64,000 nucleotides of DNA from Picocystis sp. L7. Its lineage: Eukaryota; Chlorophyta; Picocystophyceae; Picocystales; Picocystaceae. The stretch lies in contig QXJR01000018.1 in NCBI GenBank assembly GCA_020975725.1, positions 186,001-250,000 on the forward strand, written 5' to 3'. Below, piece after piece: positions 19,811-30,350 of this stretch. Below the pieces are notes generated by a model, which was not told where the DNA came from, did not search any database, and saw only the letters and a program-made list of their open reading frames with translations. The translations under genes were made by a program, and so were the position numbers. The first letter of the stretch is position 1. Every line of letters begins with the position of its first letter.

Positions 19811-21100
19811 CTAAATCTTCCAGGCATCGCTTGCCTGCGTGGCAGCTTGGTACGGCCCTCCGATGAGCTGGTTGCTCTTTGTATCTAGCAGGTAATACAG
19901 CTTGTTGTGTGAGTCTGCGAGTACCCTAGTCGTTTTCGGATCTGGGCCAATGCCCACCACTGCCTTCTTCTTTTCAGCACCTTTGATAGAATTCTTCCAT
20001 AGATTTGACTCGGTCAGTGGGAACCTGATCTCCTTCAACCTGATACCCAGACTTGATTCTAGGGAGGCCTTCTCTTGAGCTGGGCTCTGTCCAGTTTTCA
20101 CCTTGTGGTGTGAGCCCTGACGCTTGATGAAAGTGTCATCTGGCGTGATCTTTTTATTGACCCCTGTGCACCTTGAAACCCAACTACCAAATTCTGCTAG
20201 ACATATCAGCAAGGAATCTGGACGCTTCCAAAAGTCCTTAGGCCGGTTCAACTGCTCCCAGACTTCGAACTCTGGTTGTTCCCCGAACAAAGCCTCAACC
20301 CACCGCCTCAGATCCTTGGAGTTCTGAAGCCCTCCTAGCTTCATTGATTTTCCAGGGTCCACCATACGCTTTAAGCATCTGAGGTATGATTCTTTCTCCT
20401 GAAAGGCCCTCCAGGAGTTCTTCACTTGGACGGGTTCGGATGGAGGTGGAAGTGTCCTGTAGTCCACAAGCTTTGTCTTCTTTTGCAGAGGCGGCTTCAT
20501 GTCGTTCGTTCTTGTCGTCCCTGCCGCACTCTCTGGAGGCGAGGCCTCGGCCGGTGCCTTACGTACGAGGCCGTAGTCTTTCGAGGTCCTGCCAGCATGC
20601 TGGTTGTCTTGCGACGGTGGCATGTTGAGCATGAGTTCCAACTCGTCCATGGAGAACTTGGGCGCGGACGACGTGAACATGAGGCCCGTGTTGTTCCCCG
20701 GAAGCGTCGGCATCTGCTGGCAAAGCTTTCCCGGTGCGTCCACGTTCTCGATGTTCTCCAGGCCGTCAAAGGCACTCATGCCCGAGTACGAAGGGGTGAG
20801 TCCGTTCGAGTAGCCCGTGTTCATCGTCGAGAGCATCCCGTTGTTGTTCGTCATGCTCCCGTTCCCGTTCCCAGGTCCTGAGAGACCAGTGTAGCCTTGT
20901 CCCAGCGGAGGCATGAACTCCTGCTTCACCGAAGTGGGCGTCTTCCCTGCGTTCGGCGTGCCGGCGAAGCCCATAGGCCTTCCCTTCTGCGCGTGTGTCT
21001 GACCCTCTCCCTCCACGGAACCTTCTAGACGCCTGCGTTGGCTCGTGCGCTTGCTTTCCGGCGCCGACTCTCGCGCGTCTTTCGCGTCCTCCACGAGCAT
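19811..21100 (-). CDS. Unrecognised protein with low-complexity N-terminus
   Basis: The gene encodes 429 residues, intronless, from the ATG at 21100. Further upstream the open frame only translates promoter repeats. Residues 1-190 are Ser/Gly/Asn/Met-rich with basic clusters (KRTSQRRR) that could direct nuclear import, and a short acidic MDELELMLN helix of the sort found in activation domains. The C-terminal half (about 225-429) is globular, with NSWRAFQEKESYLRCLKRM, a Trp-rich stretch (RRWVEALFGEQPEFEVWEQL) and LCLAEFGSWVSRC-like sequence. I do not recognise the family. A nuclear regulator is a guess from composition only. Confidence 0.6.
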   Translation of the reverse strand: MLVEDAKDARESAPESKRTSQRRRLEGSVEGEGQTHAQKGRPMGFAGTPNAGKTPTSVKQEFMPPLGQGYTGLSGPGNGNGSMTNNNGMLSTMNTGYSNGLTPSYSGMSAFDGLENIENVDAPGKLCQQMPTLPGNNTGLMFTSSAPKFSMDELELMLNMPPSQDNQHAGRTSKDYGLVRKAPAEASPPESAAGTTRTNDMKPPLQKKTKLVDYRTLPPPSEPVQVKNSWRAFQEKESYLRCLKRMVDPGKSMKLGGLQNSKDLRRWVEALFGEQPEFEVWEQLNRPKDFWKRPDSLLICLAEFGSWVSRCTGVNKKITPDDTFIKRQGSHHKVKTGQSPAQEKASLESSLGIRLKEIRFPLTESNLWKNSIKGAEKKKAVVGIGPDPKTTRVLADSHNKLYYLLDTKSNQLIGGPYQAATQASDAWKI

Positions 21101-22670
21101 TTCTGACCGACGTCGCTTCTTGTCACCAGTAGTCACCCCGAGCAGACGGTACGGTTCGATCGGGTTTCGAAAGGGGGCTCGAAAGGGGAGCTTGAAAGGG
21201 CGAAACCGGGCGCGATTCCGTTGGAGGTTTCCAACGGACTGGCCGAAGGGGAAGGAGCGGGGATCGATCGGACAAAGACCGGTTCTGAAAGGGAGGATTG
21301 AAGGGACGGAGGGGAGGGAAGAACCCACGAGCAAGGGAGGTGAAGAAGAAGCTGCACAGAAACCATCCTACGACGAGGAATCGACGTTTCGAGACGCTTC
21401 TTCAGTGTGCCCAGGGGAGATCTTCCCGAGATCTCGTATCCTCGTCGGGGTATGGAATTTTCCCGGTCCATCGGCTGCCGAGACGTGACCGGGATCGACG
21501 TGGCTCACCTTCCCGTCGAAACGTGGCCGAGACGTTCCCCGGTTCCGACCTGCCCCGCAGAGGGCCCCTACCCTCCCCGAGACCCTCCGCGGGCCATGTC
21601 GGTGCTGCCCCACGTTTCGATCGAGCACCGATCCCCGCCCCGGGACATTCTCGTCATCTCCATCGGTCGCTTACGTGAAGGAACGGGGTGCAGTGATGGG
21701 GGGAAGGGGCTGTAGCCTGGACCGAGACGTCTCCACCAACCAGGGACCTCTCCGTTCTCCAACCCGGGTCCGAGGCGCGGGGCGGCCTGGGGCGAAGCCT
21801 GGGGGTTGTGTCGTATGAGCCCCCCTGCTGACGAATCAGGTACACGTGTCACCATCCAGAGAGACCGATCGTACAGGCACGGAAGACCCTGCACGATCCT
21901 CACGTCATGGATGGGGTGGGCGACGAACGCGAGTACGGCAGAGATGCCGAGATGGGCCGTCTTGCGGATGGATCCAAGTGCAGACACGTCGTCTGCTGGG
22001 AATTGGTGCGAACACGTCTGGGAATAGGATGGTCCAGGATCCTCTTGGGGACGTGCGCGACACCCAGGACACGAAGGTGTCCCACCGCGAGATGCGCGTT
22101 CGGGTACCATCTGTTGCGTCCGTCTACGGCGCCTCCTGCCCAAACATGGATCCCCTGTTGGTCTTCCTTACACTCCTCGTCTACGGAGGAACGAATGCGA
22201 CGAACCGAGCCGTGGCATTCGCATCGTTCCATTCCTTCCGATTGGCACCGGTTACAGGGAGTGTATGGATTCCTACGTGTGCATCTCCTCGCTTCCCGCA
22301 CGTCCAACATCACCCTTGGACGTGAACGTGTAGACTCAAGGATCACTCTGTGGGTCTCGTTGGCATCCATCTCGGCCATGCTCCTTTCCCCAACCCGGGT
22401 ACGACCCCCTTTCCAAAGGGGTTCGAACCCGAAAGGATCCCCTTGTGCCTTCGGGTTCGAAAGGAACGTTCCTCCTTTCGTCCACAAGACCCCTTCTCCC
22501 CTCCACCGATGTTAAGCGATGATTAACCCCTCGACGCCAGGGGATCCGGAAGGTAGCCTCGATTGTAACCTCGAAGTTAAGCTTCGACCGGTCTCGCCAT
22601 CACCGAATCCATCGTCGAAAGGAATCCATCCGGAAGAGCGCGTCGCGGCGTGCTTGCCTCGTCCATCGCG
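21101..22670. other. divergent intergenic region with TTCGAA motifs
   Basis: About 1.57 kb. Motif copies occur near both genes: tttcgaaagg at 21165-21174 and ctcgaaagg at 21179-21187 on the left, ggttcgaacccgaaagg at 22420-22436 and ttcgggttcgaaagg at 22450-22464 on the right. A 195-codon minus frame (21900-22487) is not supported as a gene. Confidence 0.55.
22450..22464 (-). promoter_or_regulatory. TTCGAA-centred 15-mer upstream of ISY1
   Basis: The reverse complement is cctttcgaacccgaa, identical to 11942-11956 (S1 promoter) and 45239-45253 (plastid L6 promoter). A role in transcription is inferred from its recurrence only. Confidence 0.5.
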
Positions 22671-23492
22671 ATGTACGTGGGAATCTCACGCGAGAAGAAG
22701 GAGGTGAAGGAGGAACAGAAGGAGGGCTGACCTGAAACGCCGCCACGCAGGGCACGGAACGAGGAGAAGGCGGCCTCCATGCTGAACAAATACCTCGAGG
22801 CGAAGAAAGGAGATGCGCCGAAACGAGGCAGGAAGAGGCCTTTCCTCGCCTCAGAGTGCAAAGATGCGGATGATGCGGACAGGTGGAGGCAGCAAGTGCT
22901 CCGAGAGATAGGGAGGAAAGTCATGGAGATCCAGAACGAAGGATTGGGCGAAGACCGGATACGCGAGCTCAACGACGAAATCAACAAACTGATTCGTGAA
23001 AAGGGACACTGGGAAAAACGCATCGTACAGCTTGGAGGACCGGACTTCTCGAAAACTGGCACTGGTTTTGGAGAGGAAAAGGAAGGTATAGGAGGAAGGC
23101 ATTACAGGTATTTCGGTGCTGCGAAGAACCTACCAGGCGTCAAGGAGATGTTGCAAGCCGATGCACCTCAGAAAGCCAAGAGAACTCGTCAACAGATGTA
23201 CAAAAGCGTCGATATGGATTACTTTGGCCTGAGAGACGACGAAGACGGCGTCTTGCAAAAGCTGGAAAAAGAAGCAGAGGAACGCTTGAGGGAAGAGGAA
23301 ATTGAAAAGTGGAAACGAGACCACCCGGCCTATGCGCACCATGATTGGAACACAGACGAAGAGCTGGAAAAGGTTACGGGACTGCCTGCAGGATTCATGC
23401 CATCTGCCATGCTCCCAACCAGTGAAGAAATCGAAAAGCTCGTCTTGGAGAAGAAGAAACAGGAACTCCTTGCAAAGTATGCATCAGCGTAG
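22671..23492 (+). CDS. ISY1: ISY1-like pre-mRNA splicing factor
   Basis: Proposed exons are 22671-22672 and 22751-23492 (247 aa). Exon 1 contributes only AT of the start codon; a 78-bp intron (GTACGTGGGA...CACGCAG) is removed and exon 2 supplies G, giving MARNEEKAASML, which matches the conserved N-terminus of human ISY1 (MARNAEKAM). Other family blocks are RPFLASEC, LGEDRIRELNDEINKL, REKGHWEKRI, LGGPDF and YRYFGAAKNLPGV. ISY1 is an NTC/Prp19-associated component of catalytically active spliceosomes. If the splice is wrong, translation would start at the internal ATG 22779 and lose ten conserved residues. The gene is convergent with SEC10, 33 bp apart. Confidence 0.87.
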
Positions 23493-23525
23493 CATGTCGG
23501 GATTCTTGTTCAAGATTTATTTGCA

Positions 23526-25877
23526 CTAGGCAACTACTTGCCCTGGTTGAGACAAGAAGGTTCTGATGCTCCTGTAGTCGTTGCGGAGTTGCAGGTAAAG
23601 CATGAGGTCTTCGTGTGGCAACTTTATGCTTTCCATCACGATGGGTACGATTTCTGGCCCAACCAGCAACAAGTTTGCAATGGTGGCTAAGGTTTCGTAC
23701 ATACCAATGACTTGTTCGACCCCTGTATCCCTCATCGTCCGTAAATATTCTGAAGTATCTCGCTTGAGTTGCACAGCCCCAGCCATGTTGTAGTAGTATC
23801 GCTTGATGTGTGCCATGAGCACAGTGTGGAGGCGAAGGCTCACTTCTGTTGTGAATGACATTCCATTCTTTTCACCAAGCAGCAACTGAGCATTACGCCT
23901 TATTTCAATAAATACGTGCAGGCAAAACTGACACGCCTGCGATGGTTCCAATATATCCATCTCTGTCCTTCGTGAAGGCGTGAAGTCTTCTTTGCGTTGC
24001 TCGAAGAATAGAACCTTGTCAAGAAGAGTGCTACAGGCGTTGGCCCCAGCCTTGAGAGCTACAAGAACCTCGTTTTCCATGGTAACGATGAAATCTGCAA
24101 ATGCATGCCTGCACTGCCCGTGTGTGGCAGTGGATGCTCGAACAACAGGCGAAATAACTTCCTGCAGGAAATTACGAAGGGTCTCCATGCATGCTCCTGT
24201 GTTGTTGACGGCCACAAGCAAGGGCTCGGCCACCTCATTTACAAGTGCTTCTGTTTTCCTAGAAAGCTGAGCAGCGAAGTCTATGTCCTGCTCTGTCCGG
24301 AGCCGATTTCGGTTGATGGCCTTACTACCACTTTCACAGCTCTGCAGTGCGTGTTGAAGCCTGTCGCTCAAATACGACGACGCAAGTTTCAGCAGCACCA
24401 GCAGAATCTCCAGTACATTGTGAGCCAAGAGCGTCTGATGCAACTTGAAGAGTTCCATACACCGATCAATGGCATCCTTAGCCCAATCAACAACTTGCTT
24501 CAAATCCTCCACGGATACACGGTGTAGACGTTCAGTTTCTCCACCCACAAGGCTTCCCCTGTAGCGTACAGAACCTGCCCCCTTCAGAGAGAATTGCTTT
24601 GCTCCGATCTCTTCTAGAAGTTCAGTCTCGTGCTGTAAGTAGTGCTCTCTGAACCCTCCAAACAGAGAGTCTGCTATTTGAACCATGTCTGTACCTGGAT
24701 CGCTCATTTCTTGGAGTGAAGAGGCCAAATCGACCGTTTCCTTGTACGCCACTAGGATGAGCATCATCCTGTACCTATTGTCCTGGAGCTCACTATCGTC
24801 GCAGGTCAAAACCAAGTCCAGAGTGCTTTGAATCTGCTGCTCAAGCAAGCGCTGGATCAGGGTGGTCATAACCTCCATTGGGGCAGGAAATACTTCTTCG
24901 GTGGTAACAGCTTCTTCCTTGGTAGCAGCCAACAGTTCGTCATAAAGTCCTTTTAATTTCTTCTGGACCTCGCTCACTCTTTCAGTTCTACTTTTCGCTG
25001 CACCTGGTGTGCCACTGCTGTACTGCCCTGCATTTTCTTCGCCTGTTGCAGGCAGCATTTCTTCCACACCAAATCTACCAGCAACTTCATTAAAGATGGG
25101 CCTAGACGAGATGTAGCGCTGGACAGCCGCATCGCCTGCTTCCAGTTCGTGAAGTGTCTCAACACAATCCCTCATGGTTTGGCAATCCCTTTTTTTGAGT
25201 GCTTCTTCAAATCGATTGAGGATGGTGATCTCCAGCTTGTGGCAATATGTTTGCACATTCTCGGCGGCGACAGCGAGACTAAAGGGTGTTTCGAAAGCTA
25301 TTTCTCCGCGCGTATTCCGGGCATGAACATGCGGATTCTTCCCTTTCGATTCCGAAACGAGGTCTTCAGCTATTTCACGAAGTTTGTTGGCAAGTTGAGC
25401 GGCTTCCTTGCACCTCATTTCGTCGGCGAACAAGGGAGGCAGTGCTTGCAGCGCATCCGGCATCCCGAATGCCCGCAGATGGGCCAGCATCTTCGCCATT
25501 TCTTCCGCCATGCTCTGTTCTTGGTTGACCATTTGAAGCTTTCCTCCCAGCCGATTCGCTGCTCTTCCAACACGTCCCAGCTTCGAGTCCAGCTTTTCGG
25601 TCCTCGTTGCTACTTCGGCCATGGAGGCACGCAATCTTTCGGCCGATGCGACGTGCTTCTCCGCCATTTCGGAGGCTTCCTTTTCTGCCTGCACCACCTT
25701 CTCCCTCGCTTCGTCCCTGGCAGACGTCGTGGTATCCAGGACGCTTCGCAGCGCCTCCGCCAATTGACGTGCAGCGTTGCCATCATTCCTGTCCTCCTTC
25801 TCCGCGGCCGTGGCGTGGGCGAGGACCCTCGCGATCTCCTTTTCCGCGTCGAAGTCCTCGTTCATCCACTCTTCCAT
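23526..25877 (-). CDS. SEC10: Exocyst complex subunit SEC10 (EXOC5-like)
   Basis: The gene encodes 783 residues, intronless, from ATG 25877. The frame is open 250 codons further upstream, but that part reads promoter repeats and lacks homology. The N-terminal ~130 residues are coiled coil (KVVQAEKEASEMAEKHVASA), followed by helical-bundle sequence. The segment with AVQRYISSRPIFNEV corresponds to the conserved RPMF region of Sec10. The C-terminus is helical (MAGAVQLKRDTSEYLRTM). Sec10 is one of eight exocyst subunits that tether Golgi-derived vesicles to the plasma membrane. I place it by this motif and overall design; another CATCHR tethering subunit is possible but less likely. Confidence 0.72.
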   Translation of the reverse strand: MEEWMNEDFDAEKEIARVLAHATAAEKEDRNDGNAARQLAEALRSVLDTTTSARDEAREKVVQAEKEASEMAEKHVASAERLRASMAEVATRTEKLDSKLGRVGRAANRLGGKLQMVNQEQSMAEEMAKMLAHLRAFGMPDALQALPPLFADEMRCKEAAQLANKLREIAEDLVSESKGKNPHVHARNTRGEIAFETPFSLAVAAENVQTYCHKLEITILNRFEEALKKRDCQTMRDCVETLHELEAGDAAVQRYISSRPIFNEVAGRFGVEEMLPATGEENAGQYSSGTPGAAKSRTERVSEVQKKLKGLYDELLAATKEEAVTTEEVFPAPMEVMTTLIQRLLEQQIQSTLDLVLTCDDSELQDNRYRMMLILVAYKETVDLASSLQEMSDPGTDMVQIADSLFGGFREHYLQHETELLEEIGAKQFSLKGAGSVRYRGSLVGGETERLHRVSVEDLKQVVDWAKDAIDRCMELFKLHQTLLAHNVLEILLVLLKLASSYLSDRLQHALQSCESGSKAINRNRLRTEQDIDFAAQLSRKTEALVNEVAEPLLVAVNNTGACMETLRNFLQEVISPVVRASTATHGQCRHAFADFIVTMENEVLVALKAGANACSTLLDKVLFFEQRKEDFTPSRRTEMDILEPSQACQFCLHVFIEIRRNAQLLLGEKNGMSFTTEVSLRLHTVLMAHIKRYYYNMAGAVQLKRDTSEYLRTMRDTGVEQVIGMYETLATIANLLLVGPEIVPIVMESIKLPHEDLMLYLQLRNDYRSIRTFLSQPGQVVA

Positions 25878-26272
25878 CCTCTCCTCCGTCCCTTTCCGGT
25901 CCCCAAGCGCAAGCAGGCGCGACGTGCTCGAGCGCAGCACGCGCAGCACGCGCAGCACGAGTGATGGCGTTGGGATCGGATTCGAATGGGAAACCTCCCC
26001 TGGTTCCCACACCACCAACCCCAAGGGAGTTTCTTCTCCCCCTTCCCCCCTTCGACGAGGAGGGAGGGAGTTTCTTCTCCCTTTCGACGAGGGGGGCGAA
26101 GGAGTTTCTTCTCTCCGGGCGTGGACGGGGTGGGGACCCCCGGGTTCGATGGGAGGATCCCGTCCGATCGAACCCGAAGGTCTCGGGTTCGAAGTGGGAA
26201 CCGAAAGGGAACCCACCAACGAGGGATCCGTTCGTTCCCCTTTACGTGTCGGAAATCGCACAAGGTGTGGAC
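25878..26272. promoter_or_regulatory. bidirectional SEC10/DEG15 promoter with triple GAGTTTCTTCTC repeat
   Basis: A 395-bp divergent promoter. gagtttcttctc occurs three times, at 26027-26038, 26068-26079 and 26102-26113, separated by ccttcgacgagg-like spacers. Nearer DEG15 there are gatcgaacccgaag and gggttcgaag copies of the TTCGAA motif (26166-26192). Confidence 0.55.
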
Positions 26273-27862
26273 ATGGCCGTCGCACGTCCAGCTGCCGTGC
26301 GATGCCGGAAGAAAAACGGGAAGAAGTGGAAGGTGTGCGGTGGATGGATAGGCACGTACAAAGAAGGAGGCGAAGTGGTGTGCATCGCACACGCCGCAGG
26401 GATCGACAGCGAATCCAACGACGGGGACGAAGACCTCGAATTCCAGGTGCGAAACGAAGGCAAAAATCATCCATGGAGAGTAGCCCAGCTGGTGGAGACA
26501 AGAAACTTGCACGCACTGGTACAAGAGATGGAAAAGTGCACACTAGGTCGGTCGTGCAGCGGACGAATAGAATGGGAGTTCGGATGGAGGACGAGCAAGC
26601 GAGCAAATGGAAACCTAAACCAAGCATTTCGCGTAGCCGTTCTCACGGTCAAATGGGATGACCACGAGGATCGACCGCCGCCTTTTGGACAGCAAATATC
26701 CAACGAATGCGACACTGGAACTCCGTTCACCGTTCAATGCACACCTTTTGATGAGTCCTCCCCGCTTTTTGCCGGATCCCATCTGGGAGGCACCCTCTCC
26801 AACACATGGTACACAAATGACGCTGCGATTCTCTACTGCCTAGACATCAAAGCATTGCCAGGCATGGAAGGATCCTTGATGCTGGACGAAAAAGGCAAAG
26901 CCATGGGAATGTTGATGTTGCCGCTGCAGAAGAGAGGAAGCCACGTAGAACTTCCACTGGCCACTCCTATACTTACCCTAGCATCCACATTGCCTGAGCT
27001 CTTTCACGGATTCAGCTTGTCATCCAGAGAGACCACGTTGGAAGATCCTTCATCTACGGTTTCCAGGGCAACCGATTCCGTTGTACTGGTTGCGGGAACA
27101 ACATTCGCTTCTGGGATTGTGCTTGGAGAAAAAGGGTGGATATTGAGCAGTGCGCATGCTTTTCCCAGCACTGAAGCTGCTGAACATCCAGTGCAAGCTC
27201 TTTCCATTAGAGTTCAACGTACAGATACACGTGGGGTGCCCCACTTCAGCTGGCATAGGGGTGTCCTCTTCTGGAAGTCTGTACCCTCCCTGGATACTGC
27301 ACTAGTGAAGATATTGAATCCCCCAGGATGCATGAAAGGCATACCTTTCCCATTAAGAGACGACTATCATGTCGGTAAGCACGTGTGGGTCATTGGACAT
27401 GCACATTTTGGCTCGACATTGGAGCTGCCCCCCAGCATCTATGGTGGGACTATCTCCTCGATCGAAGAGGATGCCGGGGGCTTTCCGACAGTGATCCAAA
27501 CTACTGCCAACATACATCCAGGATGTAGTGGCGGTGCACTTGTTGATTCTGATGGGCGGCTTGTAGCCCTTGTTGCAGGTAACTCGGTTCACAAAACCGG
27601 CCGCGCTCTCCCGCATCTCAATTTCTGCGTTCCATTTACGTTGCTTCGTTCCATTGTCAATGTTGCAGTGTCTGCTATTGAAGATGAACAAAAGATGATC
27701 CAGCTCATGGCAGCGCAACAAAAGTGGGCTTCGTATCCGTCCGTATTTGATCTGCAAAGGGGAAAGGCGATGCACGAAGAGCAAACGGCAGAGACAGATT
27801 TACCTCCCGCACTGGCAAGATTTTTGAAAAACAATAAATTCGAGCTGCGCAGCAAGCTCTGA
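26273..27862 (+). CDS. DEG15: Peroxisomal trypsin-like processing protease (DEG15/TYSND1)
   Basis: The gene encodes 529 residues, intronless, from ATG 26273. The C-terminal half is a trypsin-like serine protease: His295 in LSSAHAF, Asp341 in SLDTALVKI, Ser419 in HPGCSGGALVD. The protein ends in SKL, the canonical type 1 peroxisomal targeting signal. The N-terminal half holds a second, divergent barrel-like region (GSLMLDEKGKAMGMLMLP). Plant DEG15 and animal TYSND1 remove the PTS2 presequence from imported matrix enzymes. The PTS1, triad and length support this identity strongly. The gene is divergent from SEC10 and shares its 395-bp promoter. Confidence 0.9.
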   Translation: MAVARPAAVRCRKKNGKKWKVCGGWIGTYKEGGEVVCIAHAAGIDSESNDGDEDLEFQVRNEGKNHPWRVAQLVETRNLHALVQEMEKCTLGRSCSGRIEWEFGWRTSKRANGNLNQAFRVAVLTVKWDDHEDRPPPFGQQISNECDTGTPFTVQCTPFDESSPLFAGSHLGGTLSNTWYTNDAAILYCLDIKALPGMEGSLMLDEKGKAMGMLMLPLQKRGSHVELPLATPILTLASTLPELFHGFSLSSRETTLEDPSSTVSRATDSVVLVAGTTFASGIVLGEKGWILSSAHAFPSTEAAEHPVQALSIRVQRTDTRGVPHFSWHRGVLFWKSVPSLDTALVKILNPPGCMKGIPFPLRDDYHVGKHVWVIGHAHFGSTLELPPSIYGGTISSIEEDAGGFPTVIQTTANIHPGCSGGALVDSDGRLVALVAGNSVHKTGRALPHLNFCVPFTLLRSIVNVAVSAIEDEQKMIQLMAAQQKWASYPSVFDLQRGKAMHEEQTAETDLPPALARFLKNNKFELRSKL

Positions 27863-28016
27863 TCACACTCTTGCGGGTGAGTTTCATCAGTGCTGCATAT
27901 GCACATGCATCGAACACGCAACGGATGACAAAGAAGTGGTATCTTAGATTACCAAAGTCTTTCAATTTCATATGCAGCTATGGCATGTGGAGATCTTGAG
28001 AGAACCGTTCCGTATC

Positions 28017-29066
28017 TCAGAGAACGAAGTCAGCACCCAAAGGCAGGTGGTCACTGGGGTGGTAATAATTAGGCATTCCGTTGCCGATTGACTCCTTCCC
28101 ATGTCTTGCCGTCTTCAATATTGCCGAGATCTGAAGATCAGGGCTGTGTAATATATAGTCTATTGGGGCAATGAATTGGGGGATATGAGTGGTAAACTCA
28201 GGTTCTTGTCCCGTTGCTGTCACATACGCAGATCTCATCTGATATTCTTTAAAGGGGGCTGCGAATACTTGTTTTTTTGTTGATGATGGGGTGGATCCAG
28301 TGAGGACGCGATATACTTCACTGTCTGGCATGGAATTGGCATCTAAGCCTGCAACGGTGTGGGCTGCTCTCCACGCACTCGCGAAATGACCAATTCGGCT
28401 CACGAAGAGCTGAGCCTGCGCCAGTTTCACATCATTCATGGCCGGGTTCCAAAACAGGTGGGTAGTAGCCGCACAGACTACTTTCTCCGACCTGGTTTCC
28501 TTCAGCGCAGCAAGTATACCGATGCAGTCTCTGTGGTATCTTCTTCGATTTTCTTCTGCATCCTCGTCCGTATCCCTGATGTATCCGACGAGTTCGTTGT
28601 ATTCGATTTCTTGTATGCCCAGACATTGGAAGCGATCGGATTTATACGCAATGGCCGATCCGTCTTTTTTCGTTCCCGTTCTCTGTTTGTGCTTGAGTCC
28701 GTATCCCAGTTGTTCGAACAGTTGTTGGTACTCTTGCAGGTTGTCGACCTCCTGGAGGAGGTAGATGTCCGCGTTTAGATGCTTGAGGTAGAGTGAGATG
28801 GCTTGGAACCTCCTTTTCCACCGTATGGAGGGATTCGGCGCGTGCGGGAACCAGGAGCTCCTCGTGTACACTTGTGCAAGCACGTTCCACGACACCACGC
28901 GCACTTCCGTTGTTCCTTCCGACACGTCGCGGTGACGCTCTCCTTGGACGGGTTCCAGGACGCAGGACCTCACCACGTGCTGTTCCACATCCTCCAGTTC
29001 CACCACGTGCGACATGGCTGCGATTTGGACCAGTCTTCGATGCCTTGCGCCGGACGCGACGCGCAT
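28017..29066 (-). CDS. CCR4-like endonuclease/exonuclease/phosphatase-family protein
   Basis: The gene encodes 349 residues if started at ATG 29066, or 332 from ATG 29015 (MSHVVELEDVEQHVV). The 17 extra residues are basic and could be a mitochondrial signal. Catalytic blocks of the EEP fold are in order: VVSWNVLAQVYTRSSWF, DIYLLQEVD, AGLDANSMPDSEVY and HPSDHLPLGADF. These fit CCR4-like deadenylases and nocturnin/angel relatives, Mg-dependent enzymes that remove poly(A) or related 3' ends. There is no leucine-rich repeat, so it is not CCR4 itself. A gagtttcttctc motif lies 80 bp upstream at 29146-29157. Confidence 0.82.
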   Translation of the reverse strand: MRVASGARHRRLVQIAAMSHVVELEDVEQHVVRSCVLEPVQGERHRDVSEGTTEVRVVSWNVLAQVYTRSSWFPHAPNPSIRWKRRFQAISLYLKHLNADIYLLQEVDNLQEYQQLFEQLGYGLKHKQRTGTKKDGSAIAYKSDRFQCLGIQEIEYNELVGYIRDTDEDAEENRRRYHRDCIGILAALKETRSEKVVCAATTHLFWNPAMNDVKLAQAQLFVSRIGHFASAWRAAHTVAGLDANSMPDSEVYRVLTGSTPSSTKKQVFAAPFKEYQMRSAYVTATGQEPEFTTHIPQFIAPIDYILHSPDLQISAILKTARHGKESIGNGMPNYYHPSDHLPLGADFVL

Positions 29067-30350
29067 TCATTCCATCGATTCCGCGACTCGAAGGACCTCT
29101 CCTTCGACTCCTTTCAAGGCGGTCTGGACCCAAGCCCTCCCATGGGAGTTTCTTCTCGCACGTGGTGGTGGTAGACATGGTGGTTGGAGGAGGGCCAAGC
29201 CATGGCCATGGCCGAAAGACGGGGAAGGGAGACGGATGGGACGTGGAAACGGTGCAGAAGAGATGGCCGGTAGGAAAAGCCATGGATGGAAAGGTGTGCC
29301 TTTTCGTCCTCCGTGGAAGTGGATTCCACCGGTGCAATGCCGGGAGCGTACCCGTCGGGAACCATCAAAGCATCACACAAACCATGGTTCAACGTCTTGT
29401 TCCCAATCATCCTTTTGGATCGTTTCTCATCCAATTGGATCCCTTCTGGGGGCATCGGTCCGACATGTATGCACGAGAAGGAGAACACCTTCCTTGGATA
29501 GAGTACATCTCATGAGCGAGGAGGGAAAGTGTATAGCGCGCTGTTCTTGGGATGGATGAATGGCTGGCAATTGCAATGCATGATTCACACAGCCCCTTTC
29601 AAATGCCGAATTGGCGAAGGCCTCTGACTTTCACGGATTCATCGTACAAACACTCCCTTCGACCGAAACACCGTCTAAGACGAAGCTATCGTCCTCGCCG
29701 ACCTACCAAAGACATTCCGTCATTTGGCATGGTTCATCTGACATGTAGCCCGCTCGCAAAAGGAACCAATATGACTTGAGGCCCACTCCCACCATGATAG
29801 CGGGTGGTATGGCGACGTCAAGAGATCCCGGCCGACGAAACGATCCGAATCGAGCGGTCTCTGCGGTCCATCAACCGTCCATGGACCGCCTCACCGGGGA
29901 TTCTGGTATTGGCGGGATTTCCAAGTGTGCACAGGAAATGATGGGGTCGAATTGTTGCTGCACATTTCCACCATGGTGGGGACAGAGGTCCACAGTGCGG
30001 TGCCTAGTGCGTGCCGCATTCAAGATTGGGACAGGAAGGGCAAGAGAGACAATTTGGTATGGCAGAACCGGGAGGCAGTCTTCTTCGAAGAAAGTCCATA
30101 AGAGAACAGCAACAAGCGGGAGCGAACCTCACATTACCCGACACCGGCTGGACTTTTTCATGGCAAATGTTACTTCCTCGTAAGTGCTTCGATATCGCAA
30201 CACACCGGTGCCTGGTGTGGAAATTATCAAACCTTATTGAGAACTCAGGAAAGTACACGGCCTGCAGCAAGGGTTCCATCGATGAGTTGGAGACCAGCAT
30301 CCTGCCGTTCGATGATCTTGAGCGGCGAAGGAATGCTGTTCGCTCCAGTG
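29067..30350. other. intergenic region without recognised gene
   Basis: About 1.28 kb between two minus-strand genes. It contains the promoter side of the CCR4-like gene (gagtttcttctc at 29146-29157) and the ASF1 3' region. Several 100-180 codon frames have no domain signal or coherent start. No tRNA or snRNA recognised. Confidence 0.5.

Noticed and set aside
22420-22436. ggttcgaaccc considered as a tRNA B-box
   Set aside because: No A-box or cloverleaf can be drawn around this or the similar site at 60561; the word recurs as part of the promoter motif.
21900-22487. 195-codon minus-strand frame between two divergent genes
   Set aside because: No domain, unlikely start, composition like surrounding promoter DNA, and a motif-rich region.
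25878-26627. 250-codon N-terminal extension of SEC10
   Set aside because: It needs the opposite strand of the DEG15 coding region and promoter repeats, has no homology, and a good ATG lies at 25877.
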